Positions 54,680 through 63,857 of a DNA stretch of 64,000 nucleotides are shown here, piece by piece (the stretch's first letter is position 1; the number at the start of each line of letters is the position of its first letter). This stretch comes from Chlorobiaceae bacterium (GTDB lineage: Bacteria; Bacteroidota; Chlorobiia; Chlorobiales; Chlorobiaceae), in the NCBI GenBank assembly GCA_013334525.1, contig JAAXXK010000010.1:1-64000 (forward strand), in the 5' to 3' direction. Under the pieces are notes generated by a model. It saw only the letters and a list, made by a program, of their open reading frames with translations. It was not told the DNA's origin and ran no database searches. The translations under genes and the position numbers were made by a program.

Positions 54680-56887
54680 ATGATCGAACCAAACGCCGAT
54701 AACAGCGAACAGCGCCTGGCCGGTTCCGTTGAAAGGGTGACCTTTCACAGCGAGGAATCAGGATTTTCGGTGCTGCGCCTGAAGGTCAGGGGGCACCGCG
54801 AGCCGGTTACCGTAATCGGCACAGCCGCTTCGCCAAGCCCCGGCGAGTTCATGGAGTGCGTCGGCTCCTGGCATAACGACCGAACCCACGGCCTGCAGTT
54901 CAAGGCGCTTCAGATCACTCCGGTACCACCCACGACCCTTGAGGGAATTGAACGCTATCTCGGCTCGGGACTGATCAAGGGACTCGGCCCGTTTTTCGCA
55001 AAAAAAATGGTCAAGGCTTTCGGAGATTCAGTCTTTGATGTCATCGAAACCCGTCCGGACAGATTGCGCGAAATACCGGGAATCGGCGACAAAAGGCTTG
55101 AACTCATCACGGCTTCCTGGAGTGAACAGAAAGCGGTCAGGGACATCATGCTCTTCCTTCAGACCCATGGCGTCGGCACGGCAAGGGCATGGAGAATTTA
55201 CAGGCTATACAGGGAACGGGCCATTGCCATGGTCACCGAAAACCCATACCGCCTATCGCTCGATATCGAAGGCATCGGCTTCCAGACGGCCGACACCATC
55301 GCCGAAAGCCTCGGTATAGAAAAGAACTCACTGATCAGGGCGGAAGCAGGCATCCGGCATGTCCTTTCCACCATGTCGCTCGATGGGCACTGCGCCGTAA
55401 AGGAAGAGACGCTGATGGCCGAATCGTCGACACTGCTCGGTATCGACAGGCACCTCATCGTCGAGGCTGTGACTGCCGAAAAAGCCCGGGGTAACATCAA
55501 TGCCGAAACGATAGATGGAGATGATTGCATCTTCCTTGCTCCGCTCTACCAGGCCGAAAAAGCGCTCGCTGCCGGAATCCTGCGCCTGAAACAGGGAATC
55601 CTCCCGTGGGGGTTCATGGACGCTCACGACATCCTCCCGTGGGTCGAGAAGGAAACAGGACTTGAGCTCTCCCCTTCGCAGCGAAGCGCCATCACGCTGG
55701 TACTGGCCAGCAAGGTATCGGTAATAACCGGTGGGCCGGGCGTAGGCAAGACCACCCTGCTCAAGGCAATCCTTTCCGTCCTGCGTAGGGAAAAAGTCTC
55801 CGTAACGCTCTGCGCGCCTACAGGGCGAGCGGCCAAACGACTGACCGAATCGACCGGAATCGAAGCGAAAACGATTCACCGGTTGCTCGAATTCGACCCG
55901 AAAGCCTTCGATTTCAGGCGAGGCCGGGGCAACCCCCTCGACACCTCGCTGGTGGTCGTGGACGAAACCTCGATGGTGGACGTGGTGCTGATGCAGAAAC
56001 TGGTCGCTGCCGTACCGGACAGGGCGGCGATCGTGTTCGTGGGCGACGTCGACCAGCTTCCGTCCGTAGGGCCTGGTGCCGTGCTCTCCGACATGATCTC
56101 CTCAGAGACCATTCCAACCATCCGGCTGACCGAAATTTTCCGCCAGGCTGCCGAGTCGATGATCATCGTCAACGCGCACCGCATCAACCAGGGAGTCATG
56201 CCGCTCCGAACGGAAAACGATGCTCTGCTTTCTGACTTCTATTTCGTACCGGCCGGATCGCCCGATGAGATACTTGCCAAGGTAATGCAGCTCGTGACAG
56301 AGCGCATCCCGAAACGTTTCGGGCTGCACCCGGTCAGGGATATCCAGGTGCTGACGCCGATGAACCGGGGCGGTTTGGGCGCAAAGTCCCTTAACGCTGA
56401 GCTTCAACAGGCTCTCAACGGAAATGCGGAACCAAAAATCAACCGCTTCGGCAGCGTGTTCGCCCCCGGCGACAAGGTGATCCAGATGGTCAACAACTAC
56501 GACAAGGATGTTTTCAACGGGGATATCGGAATGGTCGAAACCGTCAACCCTGACGAGGAGGTAATGACGGTGCTTTACGACAGGCTTCGGGTAGATTACC
56601 CTTTCGGGGAACTTGACGAGATTTCACTTGCCTACGCCACCAGCATTCACAAAAGCCAAGGTTCCGAGTACCCTGCAGTGGTCATTCCCCTGGCCATGCA
56701 GCACTTCACGCTTCTGGAGCGGAACCTCGTCTACACGGCCGTTACGCGCGGCAAAAAGCTGGTGGTGATCGTGGCGGAACCGAGGGCGCTTCATACGGCC
56801 GTGCAGAACTGCCGGTCGAAACTGCGATTGACCGGCCTGGCATCGAGGCTCAAAACGCTCGACTCGCAAGACTGGCAAAATTCCTGA
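54680..56887 (+). CDS. recD2: RecD-like DNA helicase RecD2
   Basis: 735 residues. A 5'-3' superfamily 1B helicase that acts outside RecBCD. The N-terminal OB-like region and helix-hairpin-helix repeats (residues ~80-200, LREIPGIGDKRLELITASW) are followed by Walker A GGPGVGKTTLLKAI and Walker B VVDETSMVDVVLM. The C-terminal SH3-like insertion and motif VI, SIHKSQGSEYPAVVIPL ... VYTAVTRGKK, complete it. The last 38 nt overlap the convergent amidotransferase gene. Confidence 0.93.
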   Translation: MIEPNADNSEQRLAGSVERVTFHSEESGFSVLRLKVRGHREPVTVIGTAASPSPGEFMECVGSWHNDRTHGLQFKALQITPVPPTTLEGIERYLGSGLIKGLGPFFAKKMVKAFGDSVFDVIETRPDRLREIPGIGDKRLELITASWSEQKAVRDIMLFLQTHGVGTARAWRIYRLYRERAIAMVTENPYRLSLDIEGIGFQTADTIAESLGIEKNSLIRAEAGIRHVLSTMSLDGHCAVKEETLMAESSTLLGIDRHLIVEAVTAEKARGNINAETIDGDDCIFLAPLYQAEKALAAGILRLKQGILPWGFMDAHDILPWVEKETGLELSPSQRSAITLVLASKVSVITGGPGVGKTTLLKAILSVLRREKVSVTLCAPTGRAAKRLTESTGIEAKTIHRLLEFDPKAFDFRRGRGNPLDTSLVVVDETSMVDVVLMQKLVAAVPDRAAIVFVGDVDQLPSVGPGAVLSDMISSETIPTIRLTEIFRQAAESMIIVNAHRINQGVMPLRTENDALLSDFYFVPAGSPDEILAKVMQLVTERIPKRFGLHPVRDIQVLTPMNRGGLGAKSLNAELQQALNGNAEPKINRFGSVFAPGDKVIQMVNNYDKDVFNGDIGMVETVNPDEEVMTVLYDRLRVDYPFGELDEISLAYATSIHKSQGSEYPAVVIPLAMQHFTLLERNLVYTAVTRGKKLVVIVAEPRALHTAVQNCRSKLRLTGLASRLKTLDSQDWQNS

Positions 56888-57569
56888 GGAGCGTGGCCGC
56901 ATCGGGACACTCCACGACCCCGGCGATCATCCCCTCCACATCCTTCCCTGCAGCTTCGAGACCTCGCCGCTGCTCTTCGATGTAACCTCTCATGACCGCT
57001 GCGGTGTATTCAGGATGGAACTGCACGCCCCATGCGCAACGACCGATACGGAAGGCATGGTGCGCCTCATGGCCGTTGCCCCCGAGAAGCACCGACCCCG
57101 GAGGCAGTTGCAATACGCTCTGGGCATGGGTCGCATGAGCATGGAAACATTTGGGAATCCCCCGGAACAGCTCGTCACCGTTGGCTTCGTCGTTCAGGTC
57201 AACCGTTACGGTGCCGACCTCCCTGCCGAGCGGGTGGTATCCAACCGTTCCTCCTGTTGCCCTCCCCAGGAGCTGATGGCCATAGCATATGCCGAGAAAA
57301 GGCACGGCTTCGTTCAAAAGGCCTGGAATCCAGCGCTCGATACCGAGGCTCCATGGCAGGTCGTCCGTCACCATGGCATGAGAACCGGTAACCACGACAC
57401 CGCTGCATAGATCGGCACCCGGGAGTTGCCCGCCCCGCGCCGCATCGACCACCTGGATCCTCATCGGCGGCATGCACAAACCCTTTTCCACCCACTCCTC
57501 AAAATCCCCGAGGGGTTCAAGCAGGGAATCGAATGTTGAGCCGGCCTTGATGATGAAAAGCTTCTTCAT
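56850..57569 (-). CDS. Class I glutamine amidotransferase (GMP-synthase-like)
   Basis: 239 residues, standalone GATase1 domain. The nucleophile is in FLGICYGHQLLGRATGG, with His/Glu of the triad in VQFHPEYTAAVMRGY. It resembles the GuaA amidotransferase-like proteins that process gamma-glutamyl compounds; the acceptor is unknown. Its 3' end overlaps the recD2 3' end by 38 nt. Confidence 0.85.
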   Translation of the reverse strand: MKKLFIIKAGSTFDSLLEPLGDFEEWVEKGLCMPPMRIQVVDAARGGQLPGADLCSGVVVTGSHAMVTDDLPWSLGIERWIPGLLNEAVPFLGICYGHQLLGRATGGTVGYHPLGREVGTVTVDLNDEANGDELFRGIPKCFHAHATHAQSVLQLPPGSVLLGGNGHEAHHAFRIGRCAWGVQFHPEYTAAVMRGYIEEQRRGLEAAGKDVEGMIAGVVECPDAATLLRNFASLASRAF

Positions 57570-57804
57570 GGTTGTTTTGCCGATACGTTACCGCCAGCCT
57601 GTAATAAAGAGGCCATATGGGCCGGCTGATGCGTTGAAAATCAGTAGATAATGTATCATCTTTCCCGTTACCGAAAAGCTGTAACAACCGATGTACCGGC
57701 TTTTTTCGTATATTTTCCGCAACCATTGCGTGCACTGTCCAATGCCTCCATCCTTGAAACGTGGGGGTTTCACCACGCTCTAAAGCAGCTCTTCGTTACG
57801 CAGG

Positions 57805-58380
57805 ATGAAACATCATTCGCTCATATTTCTCACCGGATTCAGCGGCTCAGGAAAGTCGACGATCGGACCATTGCTGGCCAATTCGCTCGGCTTCGAGTTT
57901 ATCGACCTCGACAAACAGATAGAGCTGGCTGCCGGTAAAAGCATCAACAGGATCTTCACCGAGGATGGCGAACCTTTTTTCAGGAACCTCGAACTCAAAA
58001 CCCTTGAAGGGCTCGTCAGTCGAAAGGACCTGATCGTGTCGCTTGGAGGAGGAGTCCTTGAAAACGACCGCTGTTTCAGCATGATCAGGCAGCATGGTAC
58101 CCTGGTCTACCTGAAATCAAGCCCGGAGATCCTGACGATCAGGCTTCAGCATAAAACCGATCGGCCGCTGCTGAAAAGTGAAGAGGGCGATAAGCTCACC
58201 AGGGAAGAGATCGAGCTTAAAATAGCGGCCCTTTTGGCAAAACGCGAGCCCCGTTACCAGAAAGCAGACCTGGTCATCCTGACCGATTCAAAAAAAATAG
58301 GCACAACCGTCGAAGAGCTGACAAGAAGAATAGAGAGGCACGTCAGGCGTGCCGCCAGGAATTCCAAAAAGGAGAAGTAA
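57805..58380 (+). CDS. aroK: Shikimate kinase
   Basis: 191 residues. It phosphorylates shikimate in chorismate synthesis. P-loop GFSGSGKSTIGPLLA, the shikimate-binding FIDLDKQIE and SLGGGVLEN, and the lid KTDRPLL. It is followed 2 nt later by aroB, so the two are co-transcribed. Confidence 0.95.
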   Translation: MKHHSLIFLTGFSGSGKSTIGPLLANSLGFEFIDLDKQIELAAGKSINRIFTEDGEPFFRNLELKTLEGLVSRKDLIVSLGGGVLENDRCFSMIRQHGTLVYLKSSPEILTIRLQHKTDRPLLKSEEGDKLTREEIELKIAALLAKREPRYQKADLVILTDSKKIGTTVEELTRRIERHVRRAARNSKKEK

Positions 58381-58382
58381 GC

Positions 58383-59486
58383 ATGCAGACCCCGACCAGC
58401 CATATCATCGTCAGGACACCGGTCGTCGAGTCGATCGCAGAGCTCTACGCGGCCAGTGGCCTCAGCAGGAAAACCGTGCTCCTTTTCGACGAAAACACCA
58501 GGAAAATCTACGGCGACGGCATCATCGAATCGATGCACCGCCAGGGATTCCTGACAAGGGAGCTTGTCGTACCTGCCCGTGAGACATCCAAAAGCCTCTC
58601 CTCAGCCTGGAAACTCTACGGAAAAATGATCGAAACCGACGTCGACAGAAGCTGGAACCTCCTGGCTGTAGGCGGCGGTGTGGTCGGCGACCTCGGAGGA
58701 TTCATCGCGGCGAGCTACTACCGCGGCATCCCTGTCGTACAGCTTCCGACAACCCTGCTGGCCATGACCGACAGCTCGATTGGCGGCAAGGTGGCCATCA
58801 ACCATCCGCTAGGCAAGAACCTCATCGGATTTTTCCATTTACCGGAACTCGTGCTGATCGATCCGGCATACCTGAAATCACTTCCGTCAAGGGAGATCTA
58901 CGGTGGATTGGCCGAGGTGGTAAAGTACGGATTCATCTCCGACCGCAACTTCTTTGATTTCCTGAAAGGGCACTTCGACGATATCACCGCTCTCCGGGAA
59001 GAGTACCTGACCGAAGCCGTCAGCAGAAGCGCCTTCATCAAGGCAGACGTCGTGGAAAAGGATTTCAGGGAGATCACCGGACTGCGTGCTACGCTGAACT
59101 TCGGGCACACCTTCGCCCACGGGCTCGAAAAGATGGCGGAGTACCGACACCTGAGGCACGGTGAAGCCGTAACCATCGGCATGGCCTGCGCGCTCTTTCT
59201 GTCGCATCGCCTCGGCTACCTGCCTGAAGCGGAGCTCACTGAAGGACTTGGCCTGATTGGGCGGTTCAAGTTCCCGAAAGGGGTCATCGAAAAACGGTTC
59301 CTCTCCCTCGACCAGCAGGAACTGTTCGAAAGCATGTATTCAGACAAGAAAAAAATCGACCGCCAGTTGCGGTTCGTGCTGCTTGACCGGATAGGACACG
59401 CGTTCCTTCACGGAGAGAATGTGGCAAAAGCGGAGGTACTGGGCGCAATCGACGACGCCAAAAGGTTCTTCAGGCAAACTCCCTGA
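58383..59486 (+). CDS. aroB: 3-dehydroquinate synthase
   Basis: 367 residues. It converts DAHP to 3-dehydroquinate with NAD and a divalent metal. GGGVVGDLGGFIAASYYRGI, the PTTLLAMTDSSIGGKVAINHPLGKNLIG stretch and the metal-site NFGHTFAHGLE identify it. Second gene of the aroKB pair. Confidence 0.96.
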   Translation: MQTPTSHIIVRTPVVESIAELYAASGLSRKTVLLFDENTRKIYGDGIIESMHRQGFLTRELVVPARETSKSLSSAWKLYGKMIETDVDRSWNLLAVGGGVVGDLGGFIAASYYRGIPVVQLPTTLLAMTDSSIGGKVAINHPLGKNLIGFFHLPELVLIDPAYLKSLPSREIYGGLAEVVKYGFISDRNFFDFLKGHFDDITALREEYLTEAVSRSAFIKADVVEKDFREITGLRATLNFGHTFAHGLEKMAEYRHLRHGEAVTIGMACALFLSHRLGYLPEAELTEGLGLIGRFKFPKGVIEKRFLSLDQQELFESMYSDKKKIDRQLRFVLLDRIGHAFLHGENVAKAEVLGAIDDAKRFFRQTP

Positions 59487-59631
59487 AAAGCGATGATCAG
59501 CCAAGGGTGATAATTGGAGAGAGCGCATATCAGGAGTGGAGCTGTGAGTCCGCCCTTTTTCGTATTTCGACTCCGACCTCCCGCAACAACGAAGCGATCA
59601 AATCGCGGATCAGGTTATCGAACGGTTCAGT

Positions 59632-60438
59632 TCAGGTATTGATCTCCAGCAACAAGCGGCTCCCGCGAGCCACGGCAAGTTCGTCTACAACACCGATACT
59701 TTTGATTTCGGCGGCGATTAGACGGCTGTTTCCCCCGGTTGCGATCACTCCGACCGACATCTCTCCCAGCTCCCGCATCAGATAGCCGCTTATTTCGTCG
59801 ATCAGGCCATCTATCTGCCGGACTACTCCCCAGAAAATGCCGCTTCTGATGCACTCGTCAGTCGATCGCCCGAGAAGGTTTGCTGTTTTTCCAATGTTTA
59901 CCAGGGGAAGCTGGGCGGTCCTTGAGTGCAGGGCGCCGGCCATCATATCGAGCCCCGGCATGATCAGGCCGCCGACGTAGCTGCTTTTCGAGTCGAGAAC
60001 ATCGAAGGTTATGGCTGTACCGATATCGACAGCGATATGTGCCTGGCCCGGGAAAAGCTTCTGGCTCCATGCACACAGGGCGATGCGGTCGGCACCGAAC
60101 GTATCGCGATTGCCATATTCAAAGCTGAACGGCAGTCGAAGGTCCGAACTGACACTCAGCACGGGCACGGAAAACATCGATTCAAAAAGAGCGACATAGC
60201 GTGTGGAAAGATCAGGCACAACGCTGCAGATGGCTATTTCGCGGGGGGAACCGTACCGGAGAACAAGTTCGCCGATGGCATCGGCAATGCTCTCGTTACT
60301 TGCCGACCGGTCGCTCGGAATGCGCTCCACCAAAGGATCGGGGCCGTCGGAAAACACGACCATCGTCGTGGTCGTATTGCCGATAACCACGACCAGCCCA
60401 GGCTGAACTACGGTCGATCCGGATTGATGTTGTCCCAT
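59632..60438 (-). CDS. coaX: Type III pantothenate kinase
   Basis: 268 residues. ASKHA-fold kinase for the first step of CoA synthesis. Phosphate motif VVVIGNTTTTMVVF (TTT in place of the usual DIGNTNT), then FGADRIALCAW, the catalytic AVDIGTAITFDVLD, and GVIATGGNSRLIA. The replacement of the usual first Asp by a neutral residue in the phosphate motif is unusual. No other coenzyme gene is adjacent. Confidence 0.88.
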   Translation of the reverse strand: MGQHQSGSTVVQPGLVVVIGNTTTTMVVFSDGPDPLVERIPSDRSASNESIADAIGELVLRYGSPREIAICSVVPDLSTRYVALFESMFSVPVLSVSSDLRLPFSFEYGNRDTFGADRIALCAWSQKLFPGQAHIAVDIGTAITFDVLDSKSSYVGGLIMPGLDMMAGALHSRTAQLPLVNIGKTANLLGRSTDECIRSGIFWGVVRQIDGLIDEISGYLMRELGEMSVGVIATGGNSRLIAAEIKSIGVVDELAVARGSRLLLEINT

Positions 60439-60464
60439 GGAAATTATAGGCTGGAAACCGGATG

Positions 60465-60980
60465 TTACGGGCGTTTGACCGTCAATCCGGTCTTTGCCGA
60501 AAGCTCGGTCATGAGCTTTGCTGAACCCGGCAGCCCATGATCGCCATCAGTGACGAAAACCGAATCCTTCAGGCCGGCATTCCTCGCTATGATAAAAATT
60601 CTGGCAGGTGGGTTATAGGTAACCTGCTCCTGGTAAATCGAAACAATGTCCTTGAACAGGAACATCTTCCTCTCCCCCTTGCGGAAGCGATACTCGATGC
60701 GGTCGGCTGAAAGTTTAACGGTATCCCCGTCATTGCCATGCTCGGCACTGAAGCGTGTGTTGTAGTACTGGGGTCCTCCGAGCGCCACGGTGGTCATGAG
60801 GACAAGAAGCGTAGTTTTCCAGAAGCAGCCGAAATCGACGCCATAGGAGAACTTGCCGAACCGGTAGAATACGGCCCATACGGCGCCAAGAAACAGCATG
60901 CTCAGGCACCACGTGGCATAATAGTAGTTATCGAGCCACCAGCCGGGAAACGGCATCGGGTACTGGAAGAGGTCGGTCAT
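60465..60980 (-). CDS. Membrane protein of unknown function
   Basis: 171 residues with two TM helices (YATWCLSMLFLGAVWAVFYRF and FWKTTLLVLMTTVALGGPQYY), then a ~95-residue soluble beta-rich domain (TVKLSADRIEYRFRKGERKMFLFKDIVSIYQEQ). The soluble part has a PH-like feel, but I cannot name a family. It is 26 nt upstream of coaX on the same strand and may be co-transcribed. Confidence 0.65.
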   Translation of the reverse strand: MTDLFQYPMPFPGWWLDNYYYATWCLSMLFLGAVWAVFYRFGKFSYGVDFGCFWKTTLLVLMTTVALGGPQYYNTRFSAEHGNDGDTVKLSADRIEYRFRKGERKMFLFKDIVSIYQEQVTYNPPARIFIIARNAGLKDSVFVTDGDHGLPGSAKLMTELSAKTGLTVKRP

Positions 60981-61092
60981 GAGCGAACCTTGTATAGTTT
61001 CTTGTTATTTTAAGGTCAATAATACGGCTTTTCGACCGTTGTTCTAAACAGAATAATCACGGTTCCCAACCAAACCTTTCACCCCCTGACCA

Positions 61093-61509
61093 ATGAAATC
61101 ATATCACAAAGAGCTATGGATGAATGTGCCGGCCAGAATGGATTTCGTCAACATCACCCATGAAGTGGAGCACACGCTACGCGAAAGCGGCATCATGGAA
61201 GGGCTCTGCCTGGTCAACGCCATGCACATCACCGCTTCGGTATTCATCAACGACGACGAACCCGGCCTGCATGCAGACTACAAGCAGTGGCTCGAAGAGC
61301 TGGCCCCGCACGACCCGCAGCATTATCGCCACAACCGTACCGGCGAGGACAACGGAGACGCGCACCACAAACGCCAGGTCATGGGCCGTGAGGTCGTCGT
61401 GGCCGTCACCGCCGGAAAACTCCACCTCGGCCCCTGGGAACAAATCTTCTACGGCGAGTTCGACGGAAAGCGCCGCAAACGCGTGCTCATCAAAATCATC
61501 GGAGAATAA
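61093..61509 (+). CDS. yjbQ: YjbQ family protein (UPF0047)
   Basis: 138 residues. The family core is intact: [52 protein letters not shown] and [46 protein letters not shown]. coli YjbQ has weak thiamine-phosphate-synthase activity, so the real role is not settled. Confidence 0.93.
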   Translation: MKSYHKELWMNVPARMDFVNITHEVEHTLRESGIMEGLCLVNAMHITASVFINDDEPGLHADYKQWLEELAPHDPQHYRHNRTGEDNGDAHHKRQVMGREVVVAVTAGKLHLGPWEQIFYGEFDGKRRKRVLIKIIGE

Positions 61510-61514
61510 TCCTC

Positions 61515-61570
61515 TCTTCCGTCCATTCCGTCCATAACGTCCATAACGTCCATTCTTCAATTCGTCCATT
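61515..61570. repeat. 9-nt-period GTCC repeat downstream of yjbQ
   Basis: GTCC recurs at 61521, 61530, 61539 and 61548 with exact 9-nt spacing, plus a further unit at 61564. The units read cgtccat followed by two variable bases. It has the same period and core as the arms at 23521-23626. Confidence 0.75.
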
Positions 61571-61596
61571 TCTTACATTCCCTCTTCCTTCCTCCC

Positions 61597-61635
61597 CAAA
61601 AAAAAAGAGGCCTGCAATGCAGACCTCTTTTTTTA
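61597..61635. terminator. Bidirectional terminator between yjbQ and glnN
   Basis: A-run, stem agaggcctgca / tgcagacctct (one mismatch) and T-run; can serve both converging transcripts. Confidence 0.85.
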
Positions 61636-61656
61636 TTAGCGTTTCCAGCTCCGGAA

Positions 61657-63801
61657 TCAATGCTCGAAGAGCATTTCGGAGTAGGTCGGAAGCTGCCACC
61701 TGCTGCGGTCAACCTGAAGCTCAAGCTTGTCGGCGACGATACGGATAGCGTTCATGGCTGGCAGAATAGTGGCTGCACAGAAGTCAGCCTTGTCAAGCTC
61801 GCCTTCGATCTCTTCGAGCTCTTCAATCGTCTCTTCGAACTCTGCGGTCAGATCGATCAGTTTCGAAAGATCTTCAGCCAGTGACTTGAGGTGGCCGGCC
61901 TGGCTCTTGAAGGCCTCATCGGACAGGCCGATGACTTCAGCGGCTGCGACGAGGTTGTTGAAGGAGCTTCCGAGGTCGCCCTGGTATTCCGAAACGTCCG
62001 GAATGACCATGGTCTTGACGATGAGAAGCAGGGTGCGGGCTTCGATGTCGATGCCTTTAACATAACGCTCGATACGGATGTTGTACCTGGAGTCGATCTC
62101 CTCTGCGGAGAAGACGCCGTACTTGACGAACATATCAACGTTATCCTTCTCGATCCATACACGGATGGATTCAGGAGTGTTCTTCATGTTGGGCAAACCA
62201 CGCTGGGCAGCGGCTTTCTGCAGATCGTCGCTGTAGTTGTCGCCCTGGTAGCGAATATTCTTGGTGGCGGTAATGCCTTCGCGGATGGCTGCCTGGATGG
62301 CGTCGTCTTTCGACAAACCAGACTTGATCTTTGCGGCAATTTCAGCGTTAACATCGTCAAGGGCTTCAGCCATGAGCGTGTTGAGTACCGTGTTGGGCAC
62401 GGAGACCGGCTGGCTGGAGCCGACTGCCCTGAACTCGAACTTGTTGCCGGTGAAGGCGAATGGCGATGTACGGTTACGGTCGGTGTAATCCTTGTTGATC
62501 ACGGGAAGCTGGCCGAGGCCCAGGTTGAGGATCTGCTTCTCGGTCTTCAGGTCGACCTTGCCGCTTTCGATGGCGTCAAGCACCTTCTCAAGCAGGTCGC
62601 CGAGGAATACGGTAACAACTGCCGGAGGAGCCTCGTTGGCGCCAAGACGGTGGTCGTTGCCGATGCTGGCGACAGAAGCACGAAGGACTGCCGAACGTTT
62701 GTAGACGCCCTTGAGCACGGCGATGAGAAACACGAGGAAATTGATGTTCGATTCAGGGGTGTCACCCGGATCGAGCAGGTTCACGCCGCCGTCGATGCCG
62801 ATCGACCAGTTGTTGTGCTTGCCCGAACCGTTGATGCCTGCGAAAGGCTTTTCGAACAGGAGCAGCGCAAAGCCTTTCTTGTCGGCAACCTTGCGCATGA
62901 TCTCCATCACGAGCAGGTTGTGGTCCGAGGCGATATTTGCCTGTTCGAAGATCGGAGCGAGTTCGAACTGGTGAGGGGCAACCTCGTTGTGACGGGTCTT
63001 GGCCGGAATGCCGAGCAGGAAAAGCTCCTCTTCGACCTCCTGCATGTATTCGAGCACACGGTCGGGAATCGAACCGAAATAGTGGTCCTCAAGCTGCTGG
63101 CCTTTGGGAGGGAGGGCACCAAGAAGGGTGCGGCCGCACATGACCAGGTCAGGACGCTGCGTATAGAATTTCTTGTCGATCAGGAAGTACTCCTGTTCCG
63201 GGCCGGCATAGGTGTTGACCTTGGTCACACCGGAGACGCCGAGCGTTTCAAGCAGCCTGATGGCCGCATTGCTGACTGCGTCCATGGAGCGCAACAGCGG
63301 GGTCTTTTCATCAAGTGCTTCACCGTGGTATGAGATGAAAACAGTCGGGATGCAGAGGGTCAGGCCCTTGCCTCCCTTCATCAGGAACGCTGGGCTGGTA
63401 GGATCCCAGGCCGTGTAGCCGCGTGCTTCAAAGGTCGAACGCATGCCGCCGGACGGAAAGCTCGATGCATCGGGCTCGCCCTGGATCAGCTGTTCGCCCG
63501 AGAAACGCTCGATCACGCTGCCATCCCTGTCGATGGTCAGGAAAGCGTCATGCTTTTCTGCCGTCGAGCCGGTCATCGGCTGGAACCAGTGCGTGTAATG
63601 GGTAGCGCCGTTCTCCATGGCCCACTCTTTCATGCCGTGCGCCACAACACCGGCTATATCGCCAGGAAGTTTCTTTCCTGCCTTGATCGTATCCTGCAAT
63701 GCCTTGAACTCCTCTTTCGGAAGCCTTTGGCGCATGGCTTCGGTGCCGAATGTCAAGGCACCGTAATAGGACGTCACCTGTACTCTGGTCTCGTTACTCA
63801 A
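61657..63801 (-). CDS. glnN: Glutamine synthetase, type III
   Basis: 714 residues, the size of GSIII and about 250 longer than GSI. It makes glutamine from glutamate, ammonia and ATP. Diagnostic parts: FPSGGMRSTFEARGYTAWDPTSPAFLM, AGPEQEYFLIDKKF, RHNEVAPHQFELAPIFE, GSGKHNNWSIGIDGG and the GSIII C-terminal domain. GSIII is typical of Bacteroidetes, cyanobacteria and some anaerobes and is known in green sulfur bacteria. A single gene; an AGGAGG motif lies upstream (rc of 63806-63811), consistent with this start. Confidence 0.95.
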   Translation of the reverse strand: MSNETRVQVTSYYGALTFGTEAMRQRLPKEEFKALQDTIKAGKKLPGDIAGVVAHGMKEWAMENGATHYTHWFQPMTGSTAEKHDAFLTIDRDGSVIERFSGEQLIQGEPDASSFPSGGMRSTFEARGYTAWDPTSPAFLMKGGKGLTLCIPTVFISYHGEALDEKTPLLRSMDAVSNAAIRLLETLGVSGVTKVNTYAGPEQEYFLIDKKFYTQRPDLVMCGRTLLGALPPKGQQLEDHYFGSIPDRVLEYMQEVEEELFLLGIPAKTRHNEVAPHQFELAPIFEQANIASDHNLLVMEIMRKVADKKGFALLLFEKPFAGINGSGKHNNWSIGIDGGVNLLDPGDTPESNINFLVFLIAVLKGVYKRSAVLRASVASIGNDHRLGANEAPPAVVTVFLGDLLEKVLDAIESGKVDLKTEKQILNLGLGQLPVINKDYTDRNRTSPFAFTGNKFEFRAVGSSQPVSVPNTVLNTLMAEALDDVNAEIAAKIKSGLSKDDAIQAAIREGITATKNIRYQGDNYSDDLQKAAAQRGLPNMKNTPESIRVWIEKDNVDMFVKYGVFSAEEIDSRYNIRIERYVKGIDIEARTLLLIVKTMVIPDVSEYQGDLGSSFNNLVAAAEVIGLSDEAFKSQAGHLKSLAEDLSKLIDLTAEFEETIEELEEIEGELDKADFCAATILPAMNAIRIVADKLELQVDRSRWQLPTYSEMLFEH

Positions 63802-63857
63802 GAGATCCTCCTTTGCTTGTTATTGAACGTGATTGGTATACCTGAATAATGCTATTG

